Source: Sporosarcina koreensis
GTDB lineage: Bacteria > Bacillota > Bacilli > Bacillales_A > Planococcaceae
DNA length: 39,344 bases
Direction: 5' to 3'
Assembly: GCF_001531445.1 (NCBI RefSeq)
Contig: NZ_LQYA01000049.1
Span: 1 to 39,344, forward strand
Under the pieces are notes generated by a model, which saw only the letters and a list, made by a program, of their open reading frames with translations, made no database searches and was not told the DNA's origin. Numbering within the stretch: the first letter of the stretch is position 1; each line of letters begins with the position of its first letter. Below, piece by piece: positions 16,242 through 27,214 of this stretch. The position numbers and the translations under genes were made by a program.

Positions 16242-17108
16242 TTAATCAAGAAGAAAACGTTCCCCTGTCATTCTGACTGCGTGGACTTCCTTGCAAAAGC
16301 CTTTTAATCCATTGTAGATCCTCGACACTCTGGCCTCTTGCCTGACGAATCCGAATACGGTCGGTCCGCTTCCACTCATCAATACCGCATCTGCACCGAA
16401 CTGTTCCATTTTTTCTTTTAACACGACGACCTGCGAGTGCATTTTCATCGTCACAGGTTCCAAAACATTGCCCAAGGATGCGCACATCTTTTCGTAATTC
16501 CCAGAATGCAACGCTTCGAGCATACCTGCTGTGTCGGGATGCTTGATGGAATTGACATCGAGATTCCGATAGATATCCGCCGTAGAAACAGAGATGGAAG
16601 GCTTTGCGAGGATGACCCAGCAGTTGGGTGGTGCCGGTAAATGCTGTATCCGCTCCCCGCGCCCTGTCGCAAGCGCCGTCCCTCCGTGAACACAGAATGA
16701 TACGTCCGATCCGATTTTTGCGCCGATATCCGCTAATTCGTCCGCACTCAGCTGCAGCTTCCATAGCCGGTTTAGTCCGCGCAGTGTTGCTGCGGCATCA
16801 GAACTGCCGCCTGCAAGACCTGCGGCAACCGGAATTTTTTTGTCGAGCATTATTTCGACACCGTCGCGGATGCCGAATTTTCGTCTCAATAGGTCCGCTG
16901 CTTGATAGGCTAGATTTTTCCGGTCATTCGGCACGAACCGTTCGGACACTCTCATATTGATATGCCCGTCATCCGATGGGCGAAGCCAGACGCGGTCAGC
17001 CAAATCGACTGTCGTCATGATCATTTCCACTTCATGAAAACCGTCGGGGCGTTTATGTAGGACATCGAGTGTCAGGTTGATTTTTGCAGGTGCTTTCTCA
17101 TATAACAT
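16242..17108 (-). CDS. ispE: 4-diphosphocytidyl-2-C-methyl-D-erythritol kinase
   Basis: Fourth step of the MEP isoprenoid pathway: phosphorylates CDP-ME on the 2-hydroxyl. The 288-aa protein has the GHMP-kinase motifs: [24 protein letters not shown] (motif 1), [20 protein letters not shown] (ATP loop), and [11 protein letters not shown] (motif 3). Start ATG 17108 with GGAGGGG. It stands upstream of purR as in B. subtilis. A promoter candidate lies at 17145-17172. Confidence 0.97.
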   Translation of the reverse strand: MLYEKAPAKINLTLDVLHKRPDGFHEVEMIMTTVDLADRVWLRPSDDGHINMRVSERFVPNDRKNLAYQAADLLRRKFGIRDGVEIMLDKKIPVAAGLAGGSSDAAATLRGLNRLWKLQLSADELADIGAKIGSDVSFCVHGGTALATGRGERIQHLPAPPNCWVILAKPSISVSTADIYRNLDVNSIKHPDTAGMLEALHSGNYEKMCASLGNVLEPVTMKMHSQVVVLKEKMEQFGADAVLMSGSGPTVFGFVRQEARVSRIYNGLKGFCKEVHAVRMTGERFLLD

Positions 17109-17144
17109 CCAGCCCCCTCCATTCCAAGCTTGTCATTGTTCCCT

Positions 17145-17172
17145 ATTTTACCACAGGGCGAATGGATTTCAT
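17145..17172 (-). promoter_or_regulatory. Probable sigma-A promoter of ispE
   Basis: Leftward ATGAAA (17167-17172), a 16-bp spacer and TAAAAT (17145-17150) with a TG extension before it. The -35 is weak, the extended -10 helps. The start codon is 36 bp further on. Confidence 0.55.
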
Positions 17173-17226
17173 CCTGAAAAATTACAAATGCGAAGAGTGG
17201 CTACTTAAAGGCGACAGAAATCTTTC

Positions 17227-17390
17227 TGAAATGATTGAGTTGAAAGTACCAAAATGACAATACATCTTGGGAAATGATCGATAACTTTCGGGAAATAATT
17301 GATATTCCTTTCGATTTGATTGATATATGCTGGGAAATAACCGAAAACCGTGAGGAAATAATCGATATTTATACGAATGAAGATTTGATA
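17227..17390. repeat. 21-bp-period degenerate tandem array (GGGAAATAATCGATA family)
   Basis: Units start at 17248, 17269, 17290, 17311, 17332 and 17353, each 21 bp apart, with weaker copies at about 17227 and 17374. The consensus is GGGAAATAATCGATA plus six free bases; the copies at 17269, 17290 and 17353 are closest to it. It fills most of the 410-bp gap between ispE and sspF, together with the sspF terminator and ispE promoter. A 21-bp period keeps an open frame on the minus strand, but that frame has no ribosome site and only a repeat-derived, low-complexity peptide. Confidence 0.8.
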
Positions 17391-17445
17391 ACAGCTTTTT
17401 CCACTAAACTTTATTTGACCGGAGACATAGATTCCACCTGACAGA

Positions 17446-17488
17446 AAAGAGCTGCACGGCGTCTGTGACGACATCCGTGCAGCTCTTC
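17446..17488 (-). terminator. Terminator after sspF
   Basis: AAGAGCTGCACGG pairs with CCGTGCAGCTCTT (minus strand) around a 15-base loop, followed by TTTC. The stem is thirteen base pairs, which is unusually strong. Confidence 0.9.
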
Positions 17489-17519
17489 CTTTGTCAGTCG
17501 TTCATGAGATGGGTGGATC

Positions 17520-17705
17520 TTAGCTGTCGTTCCGTCTTTCCGCCATTCCACGCTCAGCCATCTGAATGGCATGTTTCACCATATTACCGGCGTCACGCGA
17601 TTTGATGCCTCCCCAACCTTCCCGCTGAACAACATCGTAAAAGCCAAGCTCTTTCGCAATCTCTTCCTTCAAGTGCTCAGACATTATACTACGCCTTCTC
17701 GCCAT
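17520..17705 (-). CDS. sspF: Small acid-soluble spore protein, alpha/beta type (SspF)
   Basis: Forespore protein that coats and protects DNA in the spore. It is 61 aa. It carries the alpha/beta SASP pattern: [14 protein letters not shown] with the germination-protease type acidic context, then [22 protein letters not shown]. Basic residues cluster at the N-terminus (MARRRS). Start ATG 17705 with GGAGGG. It is next to veg as in B. subtilis. A CATACTA sequence at 17737-17743 looks like a sigma-G -10, but the matching -35 (GGTGT) is poor. Confidence 0.95.
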   Translation of the reverse strand: MARRRSIMSEHLKEEIAKELGFYDVVQREGWGGIKSRDAGNMVKHAIQMAERGMAERRNDS

Positions 17706-17736
17706 TAGGTTTTCCCTCCTTATCGACTGACAACTC

Positions 17737-17743
17737 TAGTATG
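17737..17743 (-). promoter_or_regulatory. Probable sigma-G -10 element of sspF
   Basis: CATACTA on the minus strand, identical to the -10 of the spoVT promoter at 6535. At 18 bp upstream only GGTGT is found instead of GHATR, so the promoter would be weak or uses a different -35. Confidence 0.45.
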
Positions 17744-17756
17744 AGCAATGGGCATA

Positions 17757-17803
17757 AAAAAACACCTATGCGCCTCCGTAAAGGAAGGCATAGGCATTTT
17801 TAA
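17757..17803 (-). terminator. Terminator after veg
   Basis: TGCCTATGC pairs with GCATAGGTG on the minus strand, followed by TTTTTTT. Complementary A and T runs on both sides could allow some activity in either direction. Confidence 0.85.
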
Positions 17804-17834
17804 TAAAAAACAATACATTGATTGCTATAAAAAA

Positions 17835-18101
17835 CTATTTGACGATGAACGCAGTGGCGTCTCCGTCATCCAGAACTGTTATTTCGACTGCTTCAGTCAA
17901 AATATCCGCGTAGCTGTAAGATACCCTTTCAAAAGCATTTTCATCCTGGTCCAGTTCAACAACAAAAACTGCCCGATACGTCTCACGAAGGACTCCGGCA
18001 CGTTCAATCGTTTTCTTACGGCCGCCGTTTGCTCTTAAGTGCAAACGTTTCCCCAGGTGAGCATCCAATGACTTCTTAATGTCCGCTAATGTTTTTGGCA
18101 C
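17835..18101 (-). CDS. veg: Veg protein
   Basis: Small, highly expressed protein of the Bacillales; in B. subtilis it stimulates biofilm genes. The 88-aa sequence follows the family closely: [34 protein letters not shown], then [29 protein letters not shown]. The start is a GTG at 18101 with GAGGTG nine bases before. It carries its own very strong promoter and its own terminator. The gene is next to rsmA here, whereas B. subtilis has yabG in between. Confidence 0.97.
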   Translation of the reverse strand: MPKTLADIKKSLDAHLGKRLHLRANGGRKKTIERAGVLRETYRAVFVVELDQDENAFERVSYSYADILTEAVEITVLDDGDATAFIVK

Positions 18102-18125
18102 GTCGCTTACACCTCACTGGATACT

Positions 18126-18154
18126 AGTATAACACTTTTAAAAAGTTCTGTCAA
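18126..18154 (-). promoter_or_regulatory. Strong sigma-A promoter of veg
   Basis: Leftward TTGACA (18149-18154), exactly 17 bp, then TATACT (18126-18131), in an A/T-rich upstream region. The B. subtilis veg promoter is one of the strongest vegetative promoters known, and this counterpart has a consensus -35. Confidence 0.92.
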
Positions 18155-18244
18155 TTAAAAGAAGAATTTTATCAGTAAAACGTTGTCACTGTCAATTCTT
18201 TTTTTGCTTTTTTCGATGGATACAGCCAAAAAACGCATCTGTTA

Positions 18245-19682
<1,438 letters not shown>

Positions 19683-19805
19683 GATGCCCCTCATTTCGTT
19701 AGGTTACGTTTGTTTAATTTTACGTGTTGCTGCGGCCATTGTACAGGCAATCGAATAGCATTGGGTTCGATTTGTTCGTTAAGTCAATAATTATGTGAAA
19801 TCATG

Positions 19806-19847
19806 AAAAAAACCGCAGGACTGGTTAGCCCCACGGATCGATGCGGA
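19806..19847 (-). terminator. Probable terminator after yabE
   Basis: CCGCA pairs with TGCGG on the minus strand around a 24-base loop, followed by TTTTTTT. Short stem, good T-run. Confidence 0.6.
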
Positions 19848-19867
19848 AAAACATGACTGCTATGAAA

Positions 19868-21106
19868 TTAGTCGATCACTTTGATTTTCACTGTACGACG
19901 GCCAAAATTGTATGCTGCCGCCTTTGTCGGTACATGAAGGTCGATCTTTTTCCCTTTGATTGCGCCGCCAGTGTCTCCTGCGATGGCGTATCCGTATCCT
20001 TCAACCCATACTTTGGAGCCGAGCGGAATCACGCTGGGATCTACTGCGATGACTTTCAGATTCGGGTTGGCTCGCAGGTCGATGCCTGTTGCCGTTTTTC
20101 CTGTGCAACCATTACAGTGCGCAGTGTAAGCAGTCGCAGTGACATAGAATTCCTTCCCGCCGGATGGTGCTGAAGAGCTGCCGCGGGATACGGCGACATT
20201 CGATTTTTTATTATAGGCGCTTGCCACTACCACTTTGGAACCGACCGCAACAATTTTCTTTTGCGGTTCCTCAATGACTCTTTCGCTCAATAACGTACGA
20301 GATACTTCCTTGCCATTCTCTTTGACAATTTCAAACTTGCGCTCAACAGACCCCTTCTTGCCTTCTTGGACAATCTTTTCGCGTCCTTTCAGCAATTTGG
20401 CATCACTTTTTGTTACGACTGCGAAGTTTGTTGGTTCTTCCACTACATCGGTGACCTTTTCTACCCGCACGACTTCAACTATCGAACCGGGCTTCACGAA
20501 TCCGTCCGCCTTTCGATTTAGTTTGTCGTGTTCATTCAATTGAATGTTCTCTCTCTTTAAAAAGTCAGCGACCGTAGTCGAAGTTGACCATCTTTGTTTC
20601 TCGTTTCCGCCATCGATAAGCGTCAATTGGAACGCTTTTTGAACATTGATTTGTAGATCTTCTCCGAGGTTTTCATCCAGATTTGGCATGACTACATCAT
20701 ATTCCATAAGGTCAATGCCGGCAGCGGCTAGAATATCGCCGACTTTCCGTTCCGTCGTCCAAATCTTTTCTGTTTCCTTACCTGTTTGAATCTCTACTTG
20801 CTTTGCCTGTTCCCACCTGATCGATAATCCTTCTTCGATCGGGGTATTCACTGAGGGTGTTACTAGATCGCGTTCGGCAATTTCGATATCCTCACTGGAT
20901 AGAAGTTGCCCAACTGTATGTGCAGATGTTTTTATTTCAATTTGCTCATCGTTCACATGAAGTGTGACCGATTTCTTAGATCCTTCGTAAAGAACAAGTG
21001 AAATGATTGAAACAAATAGCGCAAATGCGAATGCAAATGCAACAACCCCTATTTGTTTACTCCTCAATGACATCGAGAACAGATTTTTCATGGTACTTTT
21101 TATCAT
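19868..21106 (-). CDS. yabE: YabE-like cell-wall protein (DUF348 x3, G5, 3D domain)
   Basis: Secreted or membrane-anchored cell-wall enzyme of the Rpf/Sps family. The 412-aa protein has an N-terminal membrane anchor (about 17-37), three DUF348 repeats (about 43-85, 98-140, 155-195), a G5 domain (about 205-280) and a C-terminal 3D domain with the catalytic aspartates (ITA...DPSVIPLGSKVWV, DTGGAIKGKKIDLHV), as in lytic transglycosylases such as MltA. Start ATG 21106 follows GGAGGAG. It has a consensus sigma-A promoter. The 3D site appears intact; the wall-lytic role is known for the family, not shown here. Confidence 0.95.
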   Translation of the reverse strand: MIKSTMKNLFSMSLRSKQIGVVAFAFAFALFVSIISLVLYEGSKKSVTLHVNDEQIEIKTSAHTVGQLLSSEDIEIAERDLVTPSVNTPIEEGLSIRWEQAKQVEIQTGKETEKIWTTERKVGDILAAAGIDLMEYDVVMPNLDENLGEDLQINVQKAFQLTLIDGGNEKQRWSTSTTVADFLKRENIQLNEHDKLNRKADGFVKPGSIVEVVRVEKVTDVVEEPTNFAVVTKSDAKLLKGREKIVQEGKKGSVERKFEIVKENGKEVSRTLLSERVIEEPQKKIVAVGSKVVVASAYNKKSNVAVSRGSSSAPSGGKEFYVTATAYTAHCNGCTGKTATGIDLRANPNLKVIAVDPSVIPLGSKVWVEGYGYAIAGDTGGAIKGKKIDLHVPTKAAAYNFGRRTVKIKVID

Positions 21107-21135
21107 GAAAAAACTCCTCCTTTATCACTCGGCAA

Positions 21136-21164
21136 ATTATATAGCTTCCTTTTCGACGTGTCAA
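21136..21164 (-). promoter_or_regulatory. Consensus sigma-A promoter of yabE
   Basis: Leftward TTGACA (21159-21164), exactly 17 bp, TATAAT (21136-21141). Both hexamers match the consensus perfectly. It lies 29 bp before the yabE start. Confidence 0.95.
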
Positions 21165-21237
21165 CCCAATAGGATTTCAACTTTTCCCATTGATGATGGA
21201 TGAATTCAATTAGGAAGCCGTACAATCAGCCTCCGCA

Positions 21238-22008
21238 TTACTTCGGAATACGGAAGATCTTCAAAGCATTTTCGGTCGTTCGTTTTGCCACTTCTTCAAC
21301 CGGAATGTCCTTCAGACGGGCGATTTCCTCTGCCACGAGCGTGACGAGCGCTGGCTCATTTCGTTTGCCGCGATGAGGATGTGGTGCAAGGTATGGAGCA
21401 TCAGTTTCAATCAATAAATGATCTAACGGAATATCCGTTGCGACTTGCTTCGGCATTTTGGCATTTTTGAAGGTGACAGGGCCGCCAAGTGAAATCAGGA
21501 AATTCAAATCAATACATTCTTTCGCAGTCTCGACGCTTCCGCCATAGCAATGCATGATACCGCCAGTTATTCCGGCTTCCTCTTCCTTCAAAATCCTGAC
21601 GACATCACCTGTCGCATCGCGATTATGGATGATGATGGGCAAATCGACTCTTTGCGCAAGGCGGATCTGCTTGCGGAACAATTCCTGCTGAATGTCCTTT
21701 GGCGATTTGTCCCAGTAATAATCAAGACCTGTTTCCCCAATGCCTACGACTTTCGGATGCGCCGCTAGGGATTCAATCCACTCCAAATCTTTTTCGGTAC
21801 AATCAATAGCGTCTACAGGATGCCAGCCGATGACCGCGTAAATGAACGGGTATTGCTCAGCAAGCTCCATCGCTTTCTCGATCGTCACACGATCGAAGCC
21901 GACGACGACCATTTTATTGACCCCTGCGTCTATTGCGCGTTGGATAACTTCTTTTACGTCTTCTTCGTATTGGTCCGCATTTAAATGGACATGAGTATCG
22001 ATATACAT
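21238..22008 (-). CDS. tatD: TatD-family metal-dependent DNase
   Basis: Metal-dependent hydrolase of the TatD family (YabD). The 256-aa protein has the N-terminal metal-binding DTHVHLN, GIGETGLDYYWD, IHNRDA, MHCYGG and TDAPYLAP motifs of the amidohydrolase-like TIM barrel; all ligand residues are present. It lies between metG and yabE, the order found in B. subtilis. A weak hairpin lies downstream at about 21215-21235. Confidence 0.97.
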   Translation of the reverse strand: MYIDTHVHLNADQYEEDVKEVIQRAIDAGVNKMVVVGFDRVTIEKAMELAEQYPFIYAVIGWHPVDAIDCTEKDLEWIESLAAHPKVVGIGETGLDYYWDKSPKDIQQELFRKQIRLAQRVDLPIIIHNRDATGDVVRILKEEEAGITGGIMHCYGGSVETAKECIDLNFLISLGGPVTFKNAKMPKQVATDIPLDHLLIETDAPYLAPHPHRGKRNEPALVTLVAEEIARLKDIPVEEVAKRTTENALKIFRIPK

Positions 22009-22093
22009 TCGGCGTCTCTCCTCACAGACTTCATTCTATTTCAATGGATGATGTCTTACGTTACAGTATGGTGACAAATCGGTTAAAAGATAA

Positions 22094-22128
22094 AGACGGC
22101 GTCTCGGAAGGAAACGCCGTCGTTTTAT

Positions 22129-22130
<2 letters not shown>
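22094..22130. terminator. Terminator after metG
   Basis: GACGGCGT and ACGCCGTC arms with a seven- to nine-base loop, T-rich on both sides. It ends metG leftwards. It also has T-rich sequence rightwards. Confidence 0.85.
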
Positions 22131-24108
<1,978 letters not shown>

Positions 24109-24112
24109 TCAA

Positions 24113-24142
24113 TTTATACTATCCATATTATCTAAAATTCAA
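24113..24142 (-). promoter_or_regulatory. Sigma-A promoter of metG
   Basis: Leftward TTGAAT (24137-24142), an 18-bp spacer and TATAAA (24113-24118). The repeat array at 24162-24301 begins 20 bp upstream of its -35. Confidence 0.65.
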
Positions 24143-24161
24143 CAAAAGCGCTATGTAGACA

Positions 24162-24301
24162 CGCTTAAAATTGTCAATCTACGCTTAAATCCCTTTAGGC
24201 ATGCATAAATCCTCACAAATGCTCATAAATGTAACATTTCACGCATAAGCACTTTCAAACGCCCATAAACCGCTCCAAATAAGCATAATCGCAATAATTC
24301 A
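24162..24301. repeat. Seven-unit 20-bp-period array (GCATAAA core), copy A
   Basis: The core (c)GCATAAAt recurs at 24163, 24183, 24203, 24223, 24243, 24263 and 24283, always exactly 20 bp apart. The first two copies read GCTTAAA, the fourth and sixth differ at the first base. The 11-12 bases between cores share no sequence. It lies upstream of the metG promoter and forms most of the 480-bp gap between metG and abrB. The rest of the gap (24302-24472) is AT-rich with no feature I can support. No hairpin, no open frame. Confidence 0.9.
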
Positions 24302-24472
24302 TGTGTTTCTAAATTTCCTTACTAATGCTCAAATGCTCTTTCACTTCTATTTCCCTACCCCCACTCATTATCGGTTACTAAATACCCCAACGATACGTCG
24401 AAGTCCAACTATCAAAAGTCCCTTTTTCTTCAATTAATCTATTATTCTCCACATAATATTAAGCGAGTTTTA

Positions 24473-24501
24473 TTGACGTTAATTGGAAGACTTGGTATGA
24501 T
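24473..24501 (+). promoter_or_regulatory. Sigma-A promoter of abrB
   Basis: TTGACG (24473-24478), a 17-bp spacer, TATGAT (24496-24501), with TG just before the -10. Confidence 0.88.
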
Positions 24502-24522
24502 ACTTGATAGACAAGAGAAATA

Positions 24523-24539
24523 TGTCGAATTTTGACGAA
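24523..24539 (+). promoter_or_regulatory. Tandem Spo0A boxes downstream of the abrB promoter
   Basis: TGTCGAA (24523-24529) matches the 7-bp 0A box perfectly and TGACGAA (24533-24539) matches at six of seven positions, 10 bp apart. They lie about 15-30 bp after the transcription start, the same place as the 0A boxes that let Spo0A~P repress abrB in B. subtilis. Confidence 0.85.
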
Positions 24540-24569
24540 AATTTAAATCGTTTAGGAGGAATTCTTGTC

Positions 24570-24845
24570 ATGAAATCTACTGGAATCGTGAGAAAAGTCG
24601 ACGAGTTAGGCCGCGTCGTTATTCCAATCGAGCTTCGTCGTACACTTGGAATCGAGCAGAAAGATGCTTTGGAAATCTATGTCGATGACGACAAAATCAT
24701 CTTGAAGAAATACATGCCAAATATGACTTGTTCAATCACAGGTGAAGTATCCGACAATAACTTGCAACTTATTGACGGAAAGCTGATTTTAAGCCCGGAT
24801 GGCGCTAGACAACTCATTAAAGAGATCGAAGAAAAGATAAATTAA
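24570..24845 (+). CDS. abrB: Transition-state regulator AbrB
   Basis: Global DNA-binding repressor of post-exponential genes. The 91-aa protein has the N-terminal swapped-hairpin DNA-binding domain (MKSTGIVRKVDELGRVVIP, LEIYVDDDKIILKKY, about 1-52) and the multimerisation tail. Start ATG 24570 has AGGAGGA upstream, and the longer in-frame reading would start inside the Spo0A boxes. It is the only gene of the conserved block on the plus strand, between metG and rsmI exactly as in B. subtilis. Confidence 0.98.
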   Translation: MKSTGIVRKVDELGRVVIPIELRRTLGIEQKDALEIYVDDDKIILKKYMPNMTCSITGEVSDNNLQLIDGKLILSPDGARQLIKEIEEKIN

Positions 24846-24871
24846 TTATTATTGTGTTGATAGTAATTTGG

Positions 24872-24905
24872 AATCCAGAACAATTATCCGTTCTGGATTT
24901 TTATT
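24872..24905. terminator. Terminator between abrB and rsmI
   Basis: The perfect arms AATCCAGAAC and GTTCTGGATT enclose an eight-base loop, with TTTATT after it. It ends abrB; on the other strand it reaches the rsmI stop codon. Confidence 0.92.
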
Positions 24906-25782
24906 ATGCACTTCCGTTCACATGATACGCCTGATAGACATCCCTTTTGGCCATACCTCTTTCCAACGCCACCAATTTGATAGCTTCCTTCGATGATACG
25001 CCTTCCTTTTCCATCACCATTTCCACATGCGTCTGAATGCTTATATCCTTCCACCAATTTTCAGCCGCTTCTTCGATATCCTCATTCCCTGCTATGACGA
25101 TACAGAATTCTCCTCTAATTTCATTTGACTCCGCCCATAAAACAGCTTCCTCAAGCGTTCCACGGAGAAACTCCTCATACCGTTTCGTCAATTCCCTCGC
25201 CAAAACGACGCGGCGTGAACTGCCGAATGCTTCGGTAAGCGCTTTGACTGTTTCCTTCAAGCGATGAGGCGCCTCATATAGGAGCAAAGTCTCTTCCTTT
25301 TGTTTCAGCTTCCGCAACTGCTCGTTACGCTCCTTTTTCTGCCGCGACAGAAATCCAATGAACGAGAACGGCTGCGTCTGTAGACCGGAAGCGACCAATG
25401 CACTGATGGCAGCATTGGCTCCAGGGACCGGAACGACATCGAAGCCCTCTTCAATCGCTTTCATGGCTATATCATTTCCAGGATCGGATATGCACGGCAT
25501 CCCCGCATCACTCACTAAAGCGACTGTCTTCCCTTCTGCCAATAATGACAGGATTTTTTCTCCGCCCTTTTCGAGATTATGTTCATGGTAGCTCATAAGC
25601 GGTGTTCTTATATCGAAGTGGTTGCAAAGCCTGATCGTGTTCCTCGTGTCTTCTGCTGCTATCATATCCGCTTCTTGCAAGATCCGGACCGCTCGAAATG
25701 TCATGTCCTCCAAATTACCGATTGGTGTCCCGACGAGAAATAGCTTTGCGGCACCTGTTTCAGCGCTTTTCTGTGATTTCAT
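24904..25782 (-). CDS. rsmI: 16S rRNA 2'-O-ribose C1402 methyltransferase RsmI
   Basis: Methylates C1402 in the ribosomal P-site region. The 292-aa protein shows [41 protein letters not shown] and a [14 protein letters not shown] loop, typical for the tetrapyrrole-methylase fold. Start ATG 25782 has GGAG ten bases upstream. The start lies inside the end of yazA (23-bp overlap), which keeps yabB-yazA-rsmI as one unit. Confidence 0.97.
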   Translation of the reverse strand: MKSQKSAETGAAKLFLVGTPIGNLEDMTFRAVRILQEADMIAAEDTRNTIRLCNHFDIRTPLMSYHEHNLEKGGEKILSLLAEGKTVALVSDAGMPCISDPGNDIAMKAIEEGFDVVPVPGANAAISALVASGLQTQPFSFIGFLSRQKKERNEQLRKLKQKEETLLLYEAPHRLKETVKALTEAFGSSRRVVLARELTKRYEEFLRGTLEEAVLWAESNEIRGEFCIVIAGNEDIEEAAENWWKDISIQTHVEMVMEKEGVSSKEAIKLVALERGMAKRDVYQAYHVNGSA

Positions 25783-26047
25783 CGATACGTTGCTCCTTCC
25801 TCATATATCGTTCCTTTGCCGTCCGTGTCAATTGTTTGAACTGATATTCAGCCCGCATTGCAGCCTGCTTTGTTTCAAAGCTTTCCCGGTAAATGAGGCG
25901 GACCGGCAGCTTCGCGCGCGTATATTTTGCACCTTTTCCTTCATTATGGGTGCGAATGCGCTTTTCCAAGTCATTCGTATAGCCCGCGTAGTAGGAGCCG
26001 TCATTGCATTCAAGAACATAGAACAGATGCTCATTTGTCTTGTCCAT
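25760..26047 (-). CDS. yazA: GIY-YIG nuclease-superfamily protein YazA
   Basis: Small member of the GIY-YIG family (UPF0213), 95 aa. The motif appears as [23 protein letters not shown], that is YVL ... YAG with the conserved Tyr pair and Arg, followed by [24 protein letters not shown]. The DNA target in vivo is unknown. It overlaps yabB upstream by 17 bp and rsmI downstream by 23 bp. Confidence 0.95.
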   Translation of the reverse strand: MDKTNEHLFYVLECNDGSYYAGYTNDLEKRIRTHNEGKGAKYTRAKLPVRLIYRESFETKQAAMRAEYQFKQLTRTAKERYMRKEQRIDEITEKR

Positions 26048-26780
26048 ATAATAAAAGCCTCACTTCTTCCGTATACTCCCCGTCTTGGCCATATACATAA
26101 AGGGGCGGCAATATCTTCAAGTCCGGCTTGCCGTCCTTTATTCCCTCAATCAATAACGTATTCGCCTCTTTGCCTTCTTTAGGGTAAACGAAGCGGATCC
26201 TTTTCGGTTCGAGCCTATTTGCCCGCATTGCTGTCACAATGTCCAGCAACCTGCCCGGGCGGTGGACGAATGCGGCTTTCCCGCCTTGCTTCAATAACTC
26301 GCTGGCGGACTGTATCGCTTGTTCAAGCGTCAGGTGAATTTCATGCCTCGCAATGGCAACATGCTCTTTCAAGTTTTTCTCACTCGCTTCGATGGCAGGA
26401 AAATAAGGTGGATTACAGGTGACCGTATCATATTTTTCATACCCGATCTTTCCTGCAATTCCAATCACATCATCATTCATGATCGTGATCCGTTCATCCA
26501 ATCCGTTATAGCTGACACTTCTCCGAGCCATATCCGCAAGTCTCTCCTGCAGTTCAACCGCAGTAATATCAGCATTCGTCCTTGCACTTAGAAAAAGCGG
26601 AATCGCTCCGTTGCCAGCGCATAAATCGACAATCTTACCCGAACGGATCGGCACATATGCAAACTTTGCAAGCAGGACAGCATCGAGTGAAAATGAAAAG
26701 ACGGAGGGGCTTTGAATGATCCGCAAATTTTCCGCCAATAGATAGTCGAGCCGTTCATCGTCCTTCAATAAATTCTCCAT
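26031..26780 (-). CDS. yabB: SAM-dependent methyltransferase YabB (TrmN6-like)
   Basis: Probable tRNA1(Val) A37 N6-methyltransferase. The 249-aa protein has the SAM motif [15 protein letters not shown] and the catalytic [14 protein letters not shown] (N6-amino methylation). The N-terminus ([23 protein letters not shown]) matches the Gram-positive form. The specific RNA position is known only from the Enterobacterial homologue. Confidence 0.93.
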   Translation of the reverse strand: MENLLKDDERLDYLLAENLRIIQSPSVFSFSLDAVLLAKFAYVPIRSGKIVDLCAGNGAIPLFLSARTNADITAVELQERLADMARRSVSYNGLDERITIMNDDVIGIAGKIGYEKYDTVTCNPPYFPAIEASEKNLKEHVAIARHEIHLTLEQAIQSASELLKQGGKAAFVHRPGRLLDIVTAMRANRLEPKRIRFVYPKEGKEANTLLIEGIKDGKPDLKILPPLYVYGQDGEYTEEVRLLLYGQDK

Positions 26781-26802
26781 TCAGTTCTCTCCAATCAATA
26801 GA

Positions 26803-26842
26803 AAAGAGCCGATGCCTACGTAATTATAGGATCGGCTCATCT
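26803..26842 (-). terminator. Hairpin terminator between yabA and yabB
   Basis: GAGCCGAT pairs with ATCGGCTC (26806-26813 with 26831-26838) followed by TTTTC leftwards. It splits the yab operon into two transcriptional units or lowers readthrough. Confidence 0.8.
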
Positions 26843-27201
26843 CAAGCATTCTGTTTGCTCAGGAAGGATAGGCAGAACAAACAATCTTCCCCTTTACGGC
26901 TGCTGCCATAATGGACATTGCAGACGTGATATCCTTCATTATATATCCTGGCCAAGTTGTCCACCCCTTCGCCGATGTCGACTCTGTGGGGTTTCTCAGG
27001 CGGCCGTTTTTCATCCATCAATTGAGTTTTGTCAGTCAATTCTTCAAGCCGCGTCCGGAGATGATGGTTTTCCAGTTGAAGTGAGTGGTTCTCTTCCGTC
27101 ATCTTCGCCACAAATCCAATAAGTTCCCGGAATTGCTCATGCATGGCTTCGAGCTGCTGCTCAAACTCCATCACTCTGTCGAGAAAGTTCCCTTCTTTCA
27201 A
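26842..27201 (-). CDS. yabA: Replication initiation control protein YabA
   Basis: Negative regulator that bridges DnaA and the DnaN clamp to limit initiation. The 119-aa protein has an N-terminal leucine-rich coiled coil (about 1-60: [35 protein letters not shown]), a linker, and a C-terminal zinc domain ([19 protein letters not shown]). The start is a TTG at 27201 preceded by GGGGTG. It comes directly after ricT. Confidence 0.96.
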   Translation of the reverse strand: MKEGNFLDRVMEFEQQLEAMHEQFRELIGFVAKMTEENHSLQLENHHLRTRLEELTDKTQLMDEKRPPEKPHRVDIGEGVDNLARIYNEGYHVCNVHYGSSRKGEDCLFCLSFLSKQNA

Positions 27202-27214
27202 CTATTTCACCCCA

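Noticed and set aside
17205..17474. 89-aa minus-strand open frame upstream of ispE
   Set aside because: It is created by the 21-bp repeat, includes the sspF terminator, and has no ribosome site.
24162..24301. CRISPR array
   Set aside because: The repeated core is only 7-9 bp and the variable part 11-12 bp, far below CRISPR repeat and spacer lengths, and no cas genes are nearby.
25622..26182. 186-aa plus-strand open frame opposite rsmI/yazA
   Set aside because: It runs antisense to three well-supported overlapping genes and shows no protein family signature.
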